64,000 bases of DNA from Phalacrocorax aristotelis (Eukaryota > Chordata > Aves > Suliformes > Phalacrocoracidae). The notes under the pieces were generated by a model. It did no database searches. It was not told the origin of the DNA and was given only the letters and a program-made list of their open reading frames with translations. The stretch's first letter is position 1. Each line of letters begins with the position of its first letter. The position numbers and the translations under genes were made by a program. This document shows positions 13,000 through 25,410 of the stretch, one piece after another. The DNA lies in the NCBI RefSeq assembly GCF_949628215.1, contig NC_134276.1, positions 66,632,733 through 66,696,732 on the forward strand, read 5' to 3'.

Positions 13000-14472
13000 G
13001 TTAGGGACCATCTGAACAAACTCAGTATTTACAAGTCTATGGGACCTGGTGAGATGCAGCTGAGGGAGCTAAAAATGTTGGCTGCCCTCACTGCAACCCC
13101 CCTTTCTATCATCTCTGAAAGATCATGCAGGTCAGGGAGTCCCAGACAAGTAGGAAAGGGCTAATATTATGTTCATCTAGAAAGGGACAAAAAGGAAGAT
13201 CTGGGAAACTACACACCAGCAAGACTCACTTATTTCCATGGGAGAACTGTGGATTGAGCCCTCATGGAAGGTATTTCCAGGCAAATGAAGGACAAGAAGG
13301 TGACTGAGTAAAGCCATATAGTGGGTGATAGTCTTCTGTAATGAAACGACTTACTTGGTAGATGAGGGGAGAGCTGTAGAGAACACTATCTTGATTTTAG
13401 CAAGGCATTTGATGGCATCTCCCAAAACATACTTGTTGACAAGCTGGGAAGTTCGGGACTGGACAGATGGCCCAGAAGATGGATGGACGGTTGTCTGAAC
13501 TGCTGTGATCAAAAGTGATGGTTAATGGTTCAAAGTCAAACTGGCAGCCATTCACGAGTTCCTCAGGAGTCAATACTGGGTTCAACACTATCCAAGGCTT
13601 TTACAAACAATATGGATGAACAAGTTTAAATGCAGCCTTGCCAAGACTGCAGATTACACCAAACAGGGAAAGAGCCACCTTATAGATAGACCTCAACTGG
13701 CTGGAAGATTGGGCCAACAAGAATTGCATGATATTTAAGAACAATAAATTTAAAGTGCTGCACCTGACAGAATAATCCCAAGCAGCAGTACAGGCTGGGG
13801 TCTGGACTGGTTGGAAGGCAATTCTGCTGAATGGAAGGATCTGGGGTGGAAAGCAAGCCAGCACATGAGCCAGTAGTGTGCCCAGGCAGCAAAGTCTGCA
13901 AACATCCTCCTGGGCTGTGTCACCACGCACACAGTCAGCAGTTCCAGAGACGTGATTATTCCACTCCTGTTAGCACCTGGAATATTGTGTCCAGGTTTGG
14001 TCCCTGTAGTTCAAGAACAACATTGAAAAACTGGGGCCCTCCAGTGGATGGCCACAAAGATGATTAGAGGGCTGGAGAACATGATACAGAGAAAGGTTGA
14101 AAGAAATAAATTTTCTCAGCCTAGAGAAGAGAAAGCTCAGGAGAGATCTAATCACAGTCTTCCAATACCTAAGCCAGAGTTACAGAGGAGATGGAGGTGC
14201 TCTCTACACAAGAATACACAGTACCAGAATGAGAGGCAATGGACATAAGTTGCTTCAGGAGAAATGCTGTCTGGATACAATAAAAAACCTTTGCTGTGAG
14301 AACAACTAAACATTGAAATAGGTTGGCCAGACACATAGTAGAATCTCTCTCTCTAGAAATATTCAAGACTCGTCTTGTCAGGGCCCTGGAAGACTTAACT
14401 GAAGGTTTTGCTTTTAGCAGAAGGTTGGAGCAGATGATCTACAGAACTCTCTTCTGTAATCTCTATGCTTTC
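13000..14472 (+). mobile_element. Old, longer CR1 LINE copy with decayed reverse-transcriptase region
   Basis: Text near 13020-13090 matches CR1 (tctatgggacctggtgagatgc). 13393-13620 encodes a broken reverse-transcriptase remnant (DFSKAFDGISQNILVDKL, later VPQESILGSTL). 13980-14472 matches the CR1 3' end (gcacctggaatattgtgtcc; gagatctaatcacagtcttc). Many stops and frameshifts make it inactive. It is more diverged than the copy at 11.5 kb and therefore older. Confidence 0.88.
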
Positions 14473-15891
14473 TACCACAGTAATGGCAAAGTAGCATGTA
14501 AGCTATGCAAAAAATCTAAGATAGGCAAACGAACAGCCACCTGAAGTACCATCTTAGGTGACTTAATGGAAATACGCTCTTGGAGTTGGAAACCACCTCC
14601 TAGCATCCCCTGAAAAAGCAGAACATTACTTAAGGACAAGGCTATGCACACTAGTCCAGATGCCCAGTCACCACAGAGATTCTGTCCGGACAGGTTCTCT
14701 TTTCATTTCTGTGGGTGGAAATTAACCAAAATGGGTGCATGCTCATAAAATACTGTGAAGGGTGAAGAGGTAATCACTCATTAAACTACGAATAATACAA
14801 TACAATAATCCCATAAATTTGGAGTGTTCTGGTTAGTAAGAAAGTGTTGGCTGGTCACAGTAATTCTGACGCTCCATAGAGGAGAAGCTGTGCAAGTGAT
14901 TTTCCCTGTGTGATGTTGAATAGCAAGGTCACCTGTGTCTTGGTGTCCCAGCCTCTCTTCCAGCTGGGTGTGTTGCTTCCCGCACTCTGTTGCTTGCAGA
15001 GTAGGTGGTACCATGCGGCCCTGTAGCACCGGAGGCATGCTATGTCAGATGTCAGACCTTTGTAGTTCTTGCTTTTTGACCTCATACGCAGACCCGTTTC
15101 TTATCACAAGGTTACGTTTTGCTTACACTCCCAAATACCCACTTCAGAATCATGTACAAGGTGTTTTGTGCCATCTTGCCACTCTACTGCAGGCATTTTC
15201 ACTGGTAATAACTACCTCATGACTTTGCAGTTTCATTGAGTAACATATTTTAGGATTTGCTTCTCTGTCACAGGGGTCTTTCTTCTAGATGACATACCTC
15301 ACACACATCCCTGCTGCTGTCAGCATCCACACTTGTGTTGTTATGCTATTCCTGTAACTGAAGAAACCAGTACAACATTCCAGGGACATCGATGTATTCA
15401 CAGGTATTCTAAAATATGCTTAAAATGACACTATGTGAAGGTGCAGCCATCTCAATTTCAGCATTGCAAAGGCATGTTTAATGCTGTACAATTTACTAAA
15501 GTAAATTTACGTTGGGAATAATTTCTGTACTTATTCAACTTGGGGCAATTCCACAGGAAAGTATTAAAAAGCTATTTATTTGAAAGAATAAAATTTATTT
15601 TAAAATATTTTATTCAGGTGAGATTTAACTTAAAATGTTCTTTTAAGGCATTCAAAGAACAAATTATGAAAATATAAAAGCAAAACATTCTGAAGTGCCA
15701 GCTGAAAGGAAGGATGAGTTACTGCAGGAATTGGGGAAAGCGCGATGGGTCTATTCCAGTCTGTGTGAACTCTAAGGCTTGTAAATCTGAGCTTTTAGAA
15801 GCATATGTGGGTAGACTGCTTACACGGCAGGAAGGGATTGATCAGAGCTGTGCCGCAATGACAATCCATGTCACATTGTATTTGCTGGCAG
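14473..15891. other. Intergenic
   Basis: No supported gene. 15480-15680 is very AT-rich with no obvious repeat. Confidence 0.5.
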
Positions 15892-16026
15892 GCCACAGAG
15901 CTGTTCCAGAGCCTCTTCTACCAGTTCCGGCCCAAGCTGAGCCCCAGAGGCTGTTGCTACCCCAGCTTTACGATGACTGCTCAGAGTTCTGCTTTGCAGA
16001 CATTGATATCCAGATGTCAGGAACTG
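15892..16026 (+). other. Exon-like segment of unknown origin
   Basis: 135 bases bounded by an acceptor-like tttgctggcag and a strong donor gtgagt. It is open for 45 codons (ATELFQSLFYQFRPKLSPRG, then CCYPSF...). The first ~25 codons mostly end in G or C. A second frame is also open and gives QLYDDCSEFCFADIDIQMSG. I do not recognise either product. It could be a lone exon of a gene I cannot follow, a decayed exon with a frameshift, or chance. No neighbouring exon was found. Confidence 0.3.
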
Positions 16027-16209
16027 GTGAGTGCCTTCAGGTCATGCACAAACCCTGCCTGCAGCTAGGCAAGTTCAAGGCAGGAATGATGTTGAAAACA
16101 ACACTGGTGGCCCTTTCCTAATGCAGGAAATCAGGTCATGATGCTGATTCTGCAGGCGTTGCTATCGGTGTTGCTATCGGTGTTTGATATTCAGCCTGCA
16201 GGCTGTCAT

Positions 16210-16365
16210 ATGCCCCATCCCTGAAGTGTTCAATGTCAGGCTGGATGGGGCTTTGAGCAGTCTGGTCTAGTGAAAGATGTTCCTGCCCATGGCAGGGGGT
16301 TCAGCTAGATGAACTTTGAAGGTCCCGTCCAACCCAAACCCTTCTGTGATTCTGTGATTCTATAA
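16210..16365 (+). mobile_element. CR1 LINE 3' end fragment
   Basis: ccccatccctgaagtgttca, then gctggatggggctttgagca, then tgaaggtcccgtccaaccca, and a final tctgtgattctgtgattcta: a classic CR1 3' terminus with its short tail repeat. Confidence 0.9.
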
Positions 16366-19269
16366 TTGCAATGGGACAAATGTGGCTGTTGATCATGCTT
16401 ATACCAAAGTGCAGAGGGGACTTGATGAGAGGCTAGCTCCTTATTAGCTGCCACAGGACAAGCAGCCTTCCAGTTGCCCAAGGGTAGAATGGCCTTGGGC
16501 CTCTGAGAAGATACATAGCCAGGTTTGGGTTGCTGAGACTGGCAGAATTTGCCTGGCCCGCAGGCAGTCTCCCAGCCTGAACTGGAGCAAGCCAGGGTGG
16601 CCGAGCCCCTTTCTTTTCCACTACTTCTGAGGACCTTCATGAACACATCAGAGCAGGACGCTCCCTGTGTGCCTGCACTCTGTGGCCCAGGTTAAAGAAG
16701 CCAGCCATGTCAGAGACGTGATCCCCTGATATTTTAGTGCTTTCATCTGCTTTTGCATTTGCAGGGACCCTCACACTTCTCAGATGTGTGGTTGTCAGAA
16801 AGCAGTGGTTGCTAGAAGGAAAAGTCCTACCTGTTGCCCCAGTGTGAGGGTCTGGTACAAGCAAGAGAGACAGTCAGCGCACAGAGCCAGGAGCTGGCTC
16901 ACCAAATTGGGTCCTGCTCCACATCCTGTCCCCATGCAAGTTACTGCCTGCTAGCCTTATTCTCCTTTTAGCTTCTAGCCTTGTCCCTGGGAAATGAGAG
17001 CGTTTAAAACCTGATAAAGTTAAGGGAAATATAAGAAATATAAGATCATGTTACAACTGAAGAATAATTGATCTACACTTTAGTAAGCATGGGATTCCAG
17101 CAGCTCTTGACTACTGAAACCTGCTGCCAACAAGACATATTTTCCCATCACGGCTTCCAAAGGCCAAAGTCAAAGTAATAAGCACCAAGTCACTTTCCAT
17201 TACTTTTGACTATTTCTTTTTTTCAGGATTTACTGATGCAAGTCAGCCATTCACACCATATGATTTGTCAATGGTCTTTTTTTGGTCACATCTGAAGCAA
17301 TCTGTTAAAATAGATCCCATATCCAGATCATACTAAAACATTGTCTCTTGGTTGCAGAGAGACTGCCTCCGCCACTCGTTAGTGTCTGCGGGAGACATGT
17401 CGGTCGTTTGACATCACTGTGGTGCAGGTGGTGGTTAGAATGCCCTTGGGGATGGTTTGCTAATGTTCCTTGAAGGCAAAGTTTAGACTGGTGGTTATTT
17501 ATCCCCATATATGTTGTATTTAAGAGCAATTTGCGCTTTCCCAGCAGACTGGATACTACATACTTGTTTAAAAGAGTACTGGCAGAAGCAGCATCTTTTG
17601 CACAAGTAAAGTTTTGTCTTTTGATTTGTGTTTTAAAGCATCATTGCATAAAGGGAAATGACGATTTATGTTCTCAAAGCACTCTCTGCCCTGGAGTCGG
17701 TTAAATTCATGCCAGACAAAATCTCCCCAAATGAAACTGCCTGCTAGAGAAAATGGTAGTAAGTTGTACATGGGCATGTGATGCCTAATGGTGCACTTCT
17801 CTGATAGAAACTTCAGCAGTGGATGGATGCTGAATGCTAGCAAAGTAGCTGCACCTAAACCATCTGTCTGAAAAACGATCTGCTCCATTGCCCCCTGGCA
17901 GGCCTGAGAGGAGAGATCTACCCTCTAGTTCTCTGGGCATTTGGAAGAATGGGGAAAACTCCTTCTCTGTTGCTTGCCAGCAGCCTCTATTTCCCCACAG
18001 CAGGGGGAAGAAGGGGGCTGCTGGGAGCTTCTACTAGCTCTGCCTAATCCTAAATAAAAGCAATTAGATCACTTCAGTGCAAGGAGCACCAGCACCCAAA
18101 CACACACCCAAAAATGTCAATTTATGATTGTCAGCTCCAACACAACAACCCAGCAACTATAGACCCCTAGCATAATGCTGGGCACCTTCTGCTCCTCATC
18201 ATCTCTTGCTCACTGTGGTGTTCAACCTCATTTCATATTTTCAGCCGTGGTATCCAACCTAAGTGGTCACCAGAGGCACCATCCAGTCAATGTGGAAAAT
18301 AGACACCTCCAAGCTCAGTTCCCTCCAACTAAAATGCTAAAGTTATTCACCTTCCTTCTGTTTCCAAGGTCTTTCTGCTTGAAATATTCCTCACATTTCA
18401 CTAGGCAGTGTAAATATTTCCCAAGGCCATCCAGTCAAGACTGCTTGCATACTAGCGTGTAGACTAATTAATGAACTGACTCAGTGAACTTCAGTTTGCT
18501 CTTTCCGCCCATCTCTGTGCAATGTAGGGTTGTGCAGTTAAACTGACTCTTACCTGATACAAGGGGGGTGACATTTTGTCCTTGTGGTCCTGTTTTTCTT
18601 AGTGTAGTAAATACAGCTATCCTCATGCTGGTTTTGAGCACTTGCTTTGGGCCTTACAGTTGGGATTTATTCAGCTGAAAGGCAGCAAATATTTTTCTAT
18701 TGCTGTATGACCTCAGCTATGGAAGTACCAGAGCAGATTTTGTTGTTGTTATTGAGTTGTTTAGAATACAAGGAAAAACTCTGGTAAAGCAAGACAGGAG
18801 AATTCAGAATGAGACACTGCACAAAACCAATGGCCTATTTGCTGCATTAATTTTGAAATCCAGCTGTGCAAATTTGGTTTGAGAATTCATCAAACAGACC
18901 CTAAGAAAACACTTTACAAATTAAAGCTCACTAATAGGTCTAGCTGAGCAATATTTTTCAGCTGAAATGGATTCTACAGAACAAAGAAAGTTAAGTAAGT
19001 GCAGTAATGCTCTTATAATAATAATGCGGTAAAAGCGTATGATAGATGATTCCCTCATGCAGCACATCTTCAGTGAGAAGTGTACAGTTTTTAGTTTGTA
19101 GGTAGTAGACTACGGAGAGATGGACAGGAACAGTATTTATTAGACAAAGGGTATGCTGCTTTTCCCCACAAGTATCCTCCTACTGCATTGAGATATCTTT
19201 GTTTATATGCCTCTTCTTTTCCCCATAGAGATCCATTTTGAAACTGATTTTTTTATGCCAAAGCAATAT
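16366..19269. other. Intergenic
   Basis: No recognised gene. Open frames up to 113 codons (16305-16646 minus) and 106 codons (17568-17888 minus) show no known motif and no splice context that I can support. Confidence 0.5.
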
Positions 19270-20092
19270 AGTCTATTGGGTATAAATGGCAAGGGGCAGC
19301 AGACAGCTGCAGGGGTGGCCTCTGTGAGGGGGCTGCCCTGGCCAGACACAGCTATTTCCAGCCAGCTCTAGTGGACCCACTGCTGGCCACAGCTGAGCCC
19401 ATCAGTGAGGTTAGTGGTGCCTTGGTGATAATATATTTAAGAAAGGGCAAAAAACACTGAACAGTCAGAGGAGTAAAAAATAAAGGTGGGAAAACAGCAG
19501 TGCAAGCATCAAGATCAGAGAAGGAGGATGTGCTCCAGGCACCGGAGTAGATACCCGCACTGCAGCCTGTGGAGGGAGGACCCCACACCAGAGCAGCTGG
19601 GTATTGCTGAAAGAAGCTGCAGCCCATGGAGACCCCACATGGGAACAGAAGAAAGATGTGGAGGGACGGAGTGGCAGAAAGAAACCACTATCTGCTGACC
19701 ATAAACACTGTCCTTGCACTGCTCGTTCCCTCTCTGAAGGGAGTGAATGTATCTACAGTATTGACAAGGGCTGGAGGAGAGGACCCTGAGGTGAAAGAGT
19801 GAACTTGAGCGTGGGAAAGGGGGAAGGAAAGGTGTTGGCTTAATACTTGTCTTTTTGTTTCTCACTACCTGATTCAGTAATTAAATATTTATTTTATTTG
19901 GCAATAAATTAATTTTCCCCAACTCGAGTCCATTTTGCCTGTGGCAGGAATTGGTAAGCAATCCCCCTGGCTTTACCTTGTCCCATAAGCTTTCTTATTC
20001 CTGTTCTTCCTATTTCCTCCTCCCCGATCCTGCTGAGGGGGTGTGTGAGTGGCTGGGTGGCTGTTTGGTTGTTAGCCATGGCTAACCCACCA
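19270..20092 (+). mobile_element. Solo LTR of a second avian ERV family
   Basis: It contains blocks typical of a widespread avian LTR: repeated units of the form ggaccccacaccagagcagc and gcagcccatggagacc, a ggtggtgctccagg-type block (here tgtgctccaggcaccggag), then ggcaataaattaattttccc with caactcgagtccattttgcc. It ends gctaacccacca at 20092. The 5' boundary is approximate. No internal viral genes are present. Confidence 0.75.
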
Positions 20093-20831
20093 TGTATGGT
20101 TATTGCACTGGAATCAGCCTAATAGACTGCACAGATTTTTTTTGTGAGCCATGTGTGTCTCAGCTTCCATACACAGGGATTGTTTCTGGAGATGCCTAAT
20201 TCAGCTGGGAAGATCCTGCAGCAAAGTGGATGCTTTAGGTCTGTGTTGTAGCAAACTCTTAAGGATAGCAATTATTCTTTAAGAAACACATCAACCCAAG
20301 AGAAGGAGTACTATAAAGTCTCTCACTTCTTTCACTTTTAAAAGTGTTGAAAAGGGAAAGAAGGTCATACCAAAACAACAGATGGTATAGAAAGAAACAA
20401 GAAAGCAGGAAAGAAAAGATGTGGAAAAAAGAATGAATTACCATGAAAGTGGAAAGGAGGGAACCTCTTACTGTAGTCTCTGGATTTGCAAAACAAGAGT
20501 AGTGCTGTGTTAAAGGAATGGAGGCTGTACCAAACTAGGCAGGAAAAGAAAAATATTTCCTAATTAAAAACTGTCCAAAAATGCTTTAGGGGCCAAATTC
20601 GGGCTAAGGGTAATCATGACTTCATGTGGTCCTGTGTGAACACAAGCTGGGAAGAAGAGAAGCTTACCCTTTAGGCTGATGTTGGTATTGTGACATATAT
20701 GTGTAGGCTGCCCATGGAAAAATTTCTTTTAACAGCTGTGATGTGTAACCATTAAAGTAATTCAGTGGCAGGTGGGTCTTCCAGTGGGACTGGTGGGGAG
20801 ACATGGCATTCACTGCTTTAAGGGTCAAGCT
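20093..20831. other. Intergenic
   Basis: AT-rich, nothing recognised. Confidence 0.5.
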
Positions 20832-20965
20832 CATAGAACCATAAAGTCAGAGAACGTTTCAAGTTGGAAGGGACCCACAAGGATCATCAAGTCCAGATCC
20901 CTGCTCCTCACAGGACTACCTAAAACTTTGGAGAACATTGTGCTGAAGGTTTCCCAGCAGTTCTG
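20832..20965 (-). mobile_element. CR1 LINE 3' fragment, minus orientation
   Basis: catagaaccataaagtcaga then caagttggaagggacccaca and gatcatcaagtccagatccc on plus: the antisense CR1 3' end. Confidence 0.9.
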
Positions 20966-23894
20966 ACAAATCAGCAGCAATCACAAGTGCACCTGATTTT
21001 GTGTTGGTTGGGACAGTATTAACTTCAGTAGTTACTTCATTGACAGAGAAAACAGTCAGTTGATTCCCCCACCGCCGTCCCCCACCCACCCCCACAGGTA
21101 CCTAATTCTTTATTAGATGGTTGGTATTAGCGATTATGTGTTAATAGTTATAACATTCACCACTGAATTCTGGAGGGCGAAGTTAGCTGTTAACACTAAT
21201 CTACTGAGATCTTTGCTGTAAGTTTGTTTTTTTTTTTTAAATTGGCCTCTTAATTCATACCAGTGAGTGTCCTTTTCTGAAATATTTTTATTAATGCAGA
21301 GGATGAATATTAACTAATACTTACACTGCCTATAAAAGAAAAGAATCAAAAGCGGAAGAACAGAGACAAAACTCAGGAATATATGCAAAAAAAAGGATGT
21401 GATTGCCATACAAAATGCAAATCTCAACAATAATTGCAGTCAACTATCCATGAGCGCCAGCAGAGGAATCCTAGGGCAAAGATATGGACTCACTCAGCAG
21501 CTTCAGAAGAGCAGCCTGCTCACAAGACATCCTACACTAACTCATCATGAAAAACAAATGATGGTAAGATCAGAACTTCTGCAATTCTGCTGTACCCTAA
21601 AACCATGAGCAGCTTTCACAAATACCTGTTATCTGCAGCTGCTATTCAGAAATGAAAACTTACAAGAACCACAGTGCCTGCCTCACAACAGTGGAGAAGT
21701 TGCAATTTCACCTGATCATTTCAGTACTAGTCATTCCGTACCATGAGAACTTAGCACCTGTGATTTCATCTGGTGTGATTGTGGCTTGGTCCTACAAATG
21801 CTGAAAGTCAAGTTTTCTTTTGTAATCATACTAATGAAAAATAAAAGTTTTTCTATTAGGCTTGGGTCCTTGCTGATATTAGAATGAACTGCATATTAAG
21901 AACATCTTAAGTAGCAGTGAGAAATGAACTAATCAGATCTCCCTTTTCCTCTCCAAAATAGACATATCTGGCTAAAATGAAGCCCATTGTCTTTGGCTGC
22001 AGTGATCTCTGCCTCAGTATTTGGGTCCAACAACACAGAACTTGTTGCAAGAATTGGATATATGCGATCAGTTGGCAGAGGATAAATATCTGGGGTTCCA
22101 GAGACTCTTCTGCAGCAGTTACAGTAGCACATACCAAGACCATTACATTATTTAAACATGTCTGTAAATGAATATTGAGTTTTTACAAATGGCCAGAGCT
22201 GATGTGGCAACACAATTACTGTAACAGTGATACACAGAAGGTGCCTATACTGGAGAGTGAGCCAGTCACTAACCCTTCCAGGTGTTTGCCAGAGGTCTGT
22301 AAATGCACTTTGACTTCCAGAGGCAACTTACTTCACCAATTCTTTAAACCAGAATCCTCCAGCTTTCCCTTTGCACACAAAATAATACTTGGCTCATGGA
22401 GCAAATTTTCTTCTAGCTGAAATGATGCCTGCAAGTGCTCCCATTAAGTAGCATTGGCAGACCCCTTAAGTGGAACAGAAATAAAAACTTTACATATTTT
22501 GTTTCACAGGAGTGAAGGATTCAGTCCCTAAACCATGTCTGAACTCATAACTGTAACTGGTGAAGCCAGAGAGGCTTAATAAAAATGGAGGAGTTTAGTT
22601 AGTTGGGAGAGAAGAGTGAGAAGGAGGCAAAAAGCCTGACTTCTGGTTTAAAGGAGAAACATAGCTCTAACTATAGCTAAAAAGAACAAAACTAGACCCC
22701 AGAAAAGAAGGGAAAGTAAGACTTTCTGAAGTCCGTCCCCAAGTCTCAGGCAAAAGGCTCAGAGAAGCACCAAGCAAGTCCCAGGAGCTCACTGCAGGAG
22801 ATCTCCAAGGATCAGGGAAAGACCAGAGTGCTGTACTGCTGCTGGAGAAGGGACATGGCAACAATTCAGCTAAAGCTAGCTTAGTGAAGTGAAGCGGGGG
22901 CAAAACAGGGGGAAGGGGGTGGGAAAAAAGATGAGACAAACTCTTTTCATTAAATAAGCACAAGACCTGCAAGTGACACTGAGAGATACAACAGTCTGGT
23001 ATTGCAGGTCTCCATCCTCTACTTACGTCACAATCAGTTTTATCAAGTACAGTGCCATAATGGATGTTTCTGTGGCAAAACTTGGACATATGCATTTTAT
23101 CTTGCTAAAAATAACTGCTTCCAAGCAAAGATCAGAATCTCAGCACAGCATACCCGGGCTGGGACAGAGCTCAGCCATCCTGTAATGCAGGTGAGGGAGA
23201 AGCTACCCCTATGGGCAGAGTGAGCAGTCTGATGTAGGGTAGGTCCCTCTCCTGGCAGTAAAACAGCTTACTCAGCCTTAGAGATTGACCTTTCACTGCC
23301 TCAGAAGCCTAATGCCAATTTAGCCCAAGTTTATACTACGCCAGACATTTGCATCATCAGGGACCTGTTCCTCCCTGGCCTAATAAAGCGACTTGGTGCT
23401 GAGAGATTACTCCTCTGTGAAACAGCAAAATGACAGACAAATTGAGCAGACTGGCAGTGTAAACTGCAGGTCATATAACCCAGATTCTTCCGGTGAAAAA
23501 TGCAGGGCACACTATATTGGAGCCAGGAGGTGGCAAAACAGTGTCTTTGCCTCAGCTACAGAATCTGCAAAGTCTTGGTCAGCAGATTTGTTTCAAGCCT
23601 GCTAAGAAGTTAATCTGGCCATTTTGATTTTGATTTAAAAGGCTTCCACTTCAGAGTGATATGTCTAATCATCCAGCAAGAAAATGAATTACGGCTGAAC
23701 CCCCACCTCCCTCACCCTCTGCAGCCCCGTTGCCAGGACTGACTCACCACCTGAACTTTCATTCTTCTCTACAGATCTGTCCATCTGACACCACACGGTT
23801 CAACTGAAAAGCTGTGTCCGTTCCACCCAGGAAAGGCAGGCTGTCCTGCAGGATAACCACCTGGGGAGCACTGCTTCCACCATCAGCAGTGCCT
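20966..23894. other. Intergenic
   Basis: No gene recognised. A C-rich tract lies at about 21067-21095. A 142-codon minus-strand frame (22667-23095) overlaps small frames on the other strand and shows no known motif. Confidence 0.5.
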
Positions 23895-25410
23895 GTCTGT
23901 CCAGAGGGCAAACCTCTTAGTCTGGACCTGTGGGTCTGAACCATCATCCTCAGGAGAGTTCACCTCCATCATGACTCACAGCAGCCTTGCCTGCATGGCC
24001 TGGCAGGTGCCTCTGCTTCCCAGAGGTTTAAGCAGAGTAAGGGAAAGGGCAAAAATAGGCCACAGACTTCGTTTATTTGAACGCAATTGTTAGTTACTGA
24101 ATCGTACACAACCGTAATTACAGTTAATACTAGTACCAAAGCCTTGTAATGGGTTTGTTTGCTAGAGAGATCTGTAAACCAACTGCGCTCTGAACTGGAG
24201 GCTTCTCCTTGCTTACCCTGCTCAAAAATTAGTGTCTTTCAATTGCAAAAAGCAAAACAAGCATTTAAAAGATAATTGTGTTTTCTTTTTCTAAGCTTGT
24301 ATTTACAGAACATTATATATGGATACTTTGATTACCTGATATAATGACATCCTTGCAGACAAAAAAAAAATATTCCCTCCCCCAGTACCTGGACAGCAAT
24401 ATACAAATATTCACAACAGAAAAATAGGCAAGGAAAGAGAAATAAAGTGGTCTTGATTACCAAAGCCACTTTCTTCTAACATCAGATTTTGAAAATAAAC
24501 TACACTTTCCTTTGACAGTATTGAGATTTTAACTTCAATTCTTAGGTTATTTCACTCCTGCCCTGCTTCTACAGTTTGCTCCTGTACAGTAGCAGTGGAA
24601 GTTGCCTACTAAATTACTTTTATTTATAATATTAACCTTGAAAAGAAACACAGAAAAAACTATGGAGGTTTGTCACAAATATATCACAGTACTGAAAATG
24701 AGCATAACTGCATGCTTTATATAGCTTCTTAACAAGAACATTAGGTCTGAGTCCAAAACTCTTGGCTTTAACCAAACTGATTTCAGAAAGAACAAGCATA
24801 TATGAAAAAAGAGTCCTATTTTCTTGCTAAAAAAAAGAAAGGGTTCTTTCTTAAACAAAAAGCCATGTGATTTCCTTTGCACAGACCCAAGTTATAGTGG
24901 GGATAACTCAGAAAGCTCCGAATTAAATATCACATTCATTAAGGATGATTTAAGAAGCTGATCGGAAGAGGTTCAATCAGCCCATTTAGTCTGGTAATTC
25001 TAGAAACATCAGTGTAAAAAAACCCTACTTTTTTTGCTTTCTGCTATACAGTGTCACACAATCACATGACTGAAAACACGTTGCCTGCAGAAATGGTAGA
25101 CACCGATCACGCACAATTTGGTTGTATTACGTCAACACTGATTGCCTTGTCCAACAAGAGCTTCAACATCCTTCGGATACCGAGGTGCAGGCCTTAGCAG
25201 CTGTTTCACATATGTGAGCTTCGTCTGCCTCTAGTGCCCAACGACACACGAAGCCTTGGCTCTTTTGCTTTATAATGTTCATTGAAGTCCAATCTAAAGC
25301 TAAGAAACCGAAGGCTTTCATCAGAACTGGTTGTATGCAGTTTTATCTTCATGTACTTCAAAGACTCCAGTTCTTGGTCTTTTCAACAGACCCCCGCCTT
25401 GCCCTGCTGC
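23895..25410 (-). pseudogene. Truncated TUBGCP3 terminal-exon copy with 3' flank
   Basis: A second copy, in the same orientation, of the TUBGCP3 last exon and 3' flank, about 10.4 kb further downstream. 25206-25334 carries 42 codons from TTSSDESL to SSHM and TGA, with one residue changed (AREP to AKEP). 24941-25334 matches 35375-35769 with two substitutions and one T-run length difference. 23895-24940 matches 34310-35374 at only ~70-75%. Compared with the parent, about 180 bases (35770-35950) are missing, taking away the splice acceptor and the first ten codons of the exon. Weaker homology then resumes at 25335-25410 against 35951-36056. An ATG at 25350-25352 opens a 48-codon frame (MKIKLH then the GCP3 tail), but nothing shows it is translated. 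It is most likely a non-functional fragment. Confidence 0.88.

Noticed and set aside
22667..23095. 142-codon minus-strand open frame
   Set aside because: Composition rich in S, P and L, no recognised domain, and small competing frames on the other strand. Likely fortuitous.
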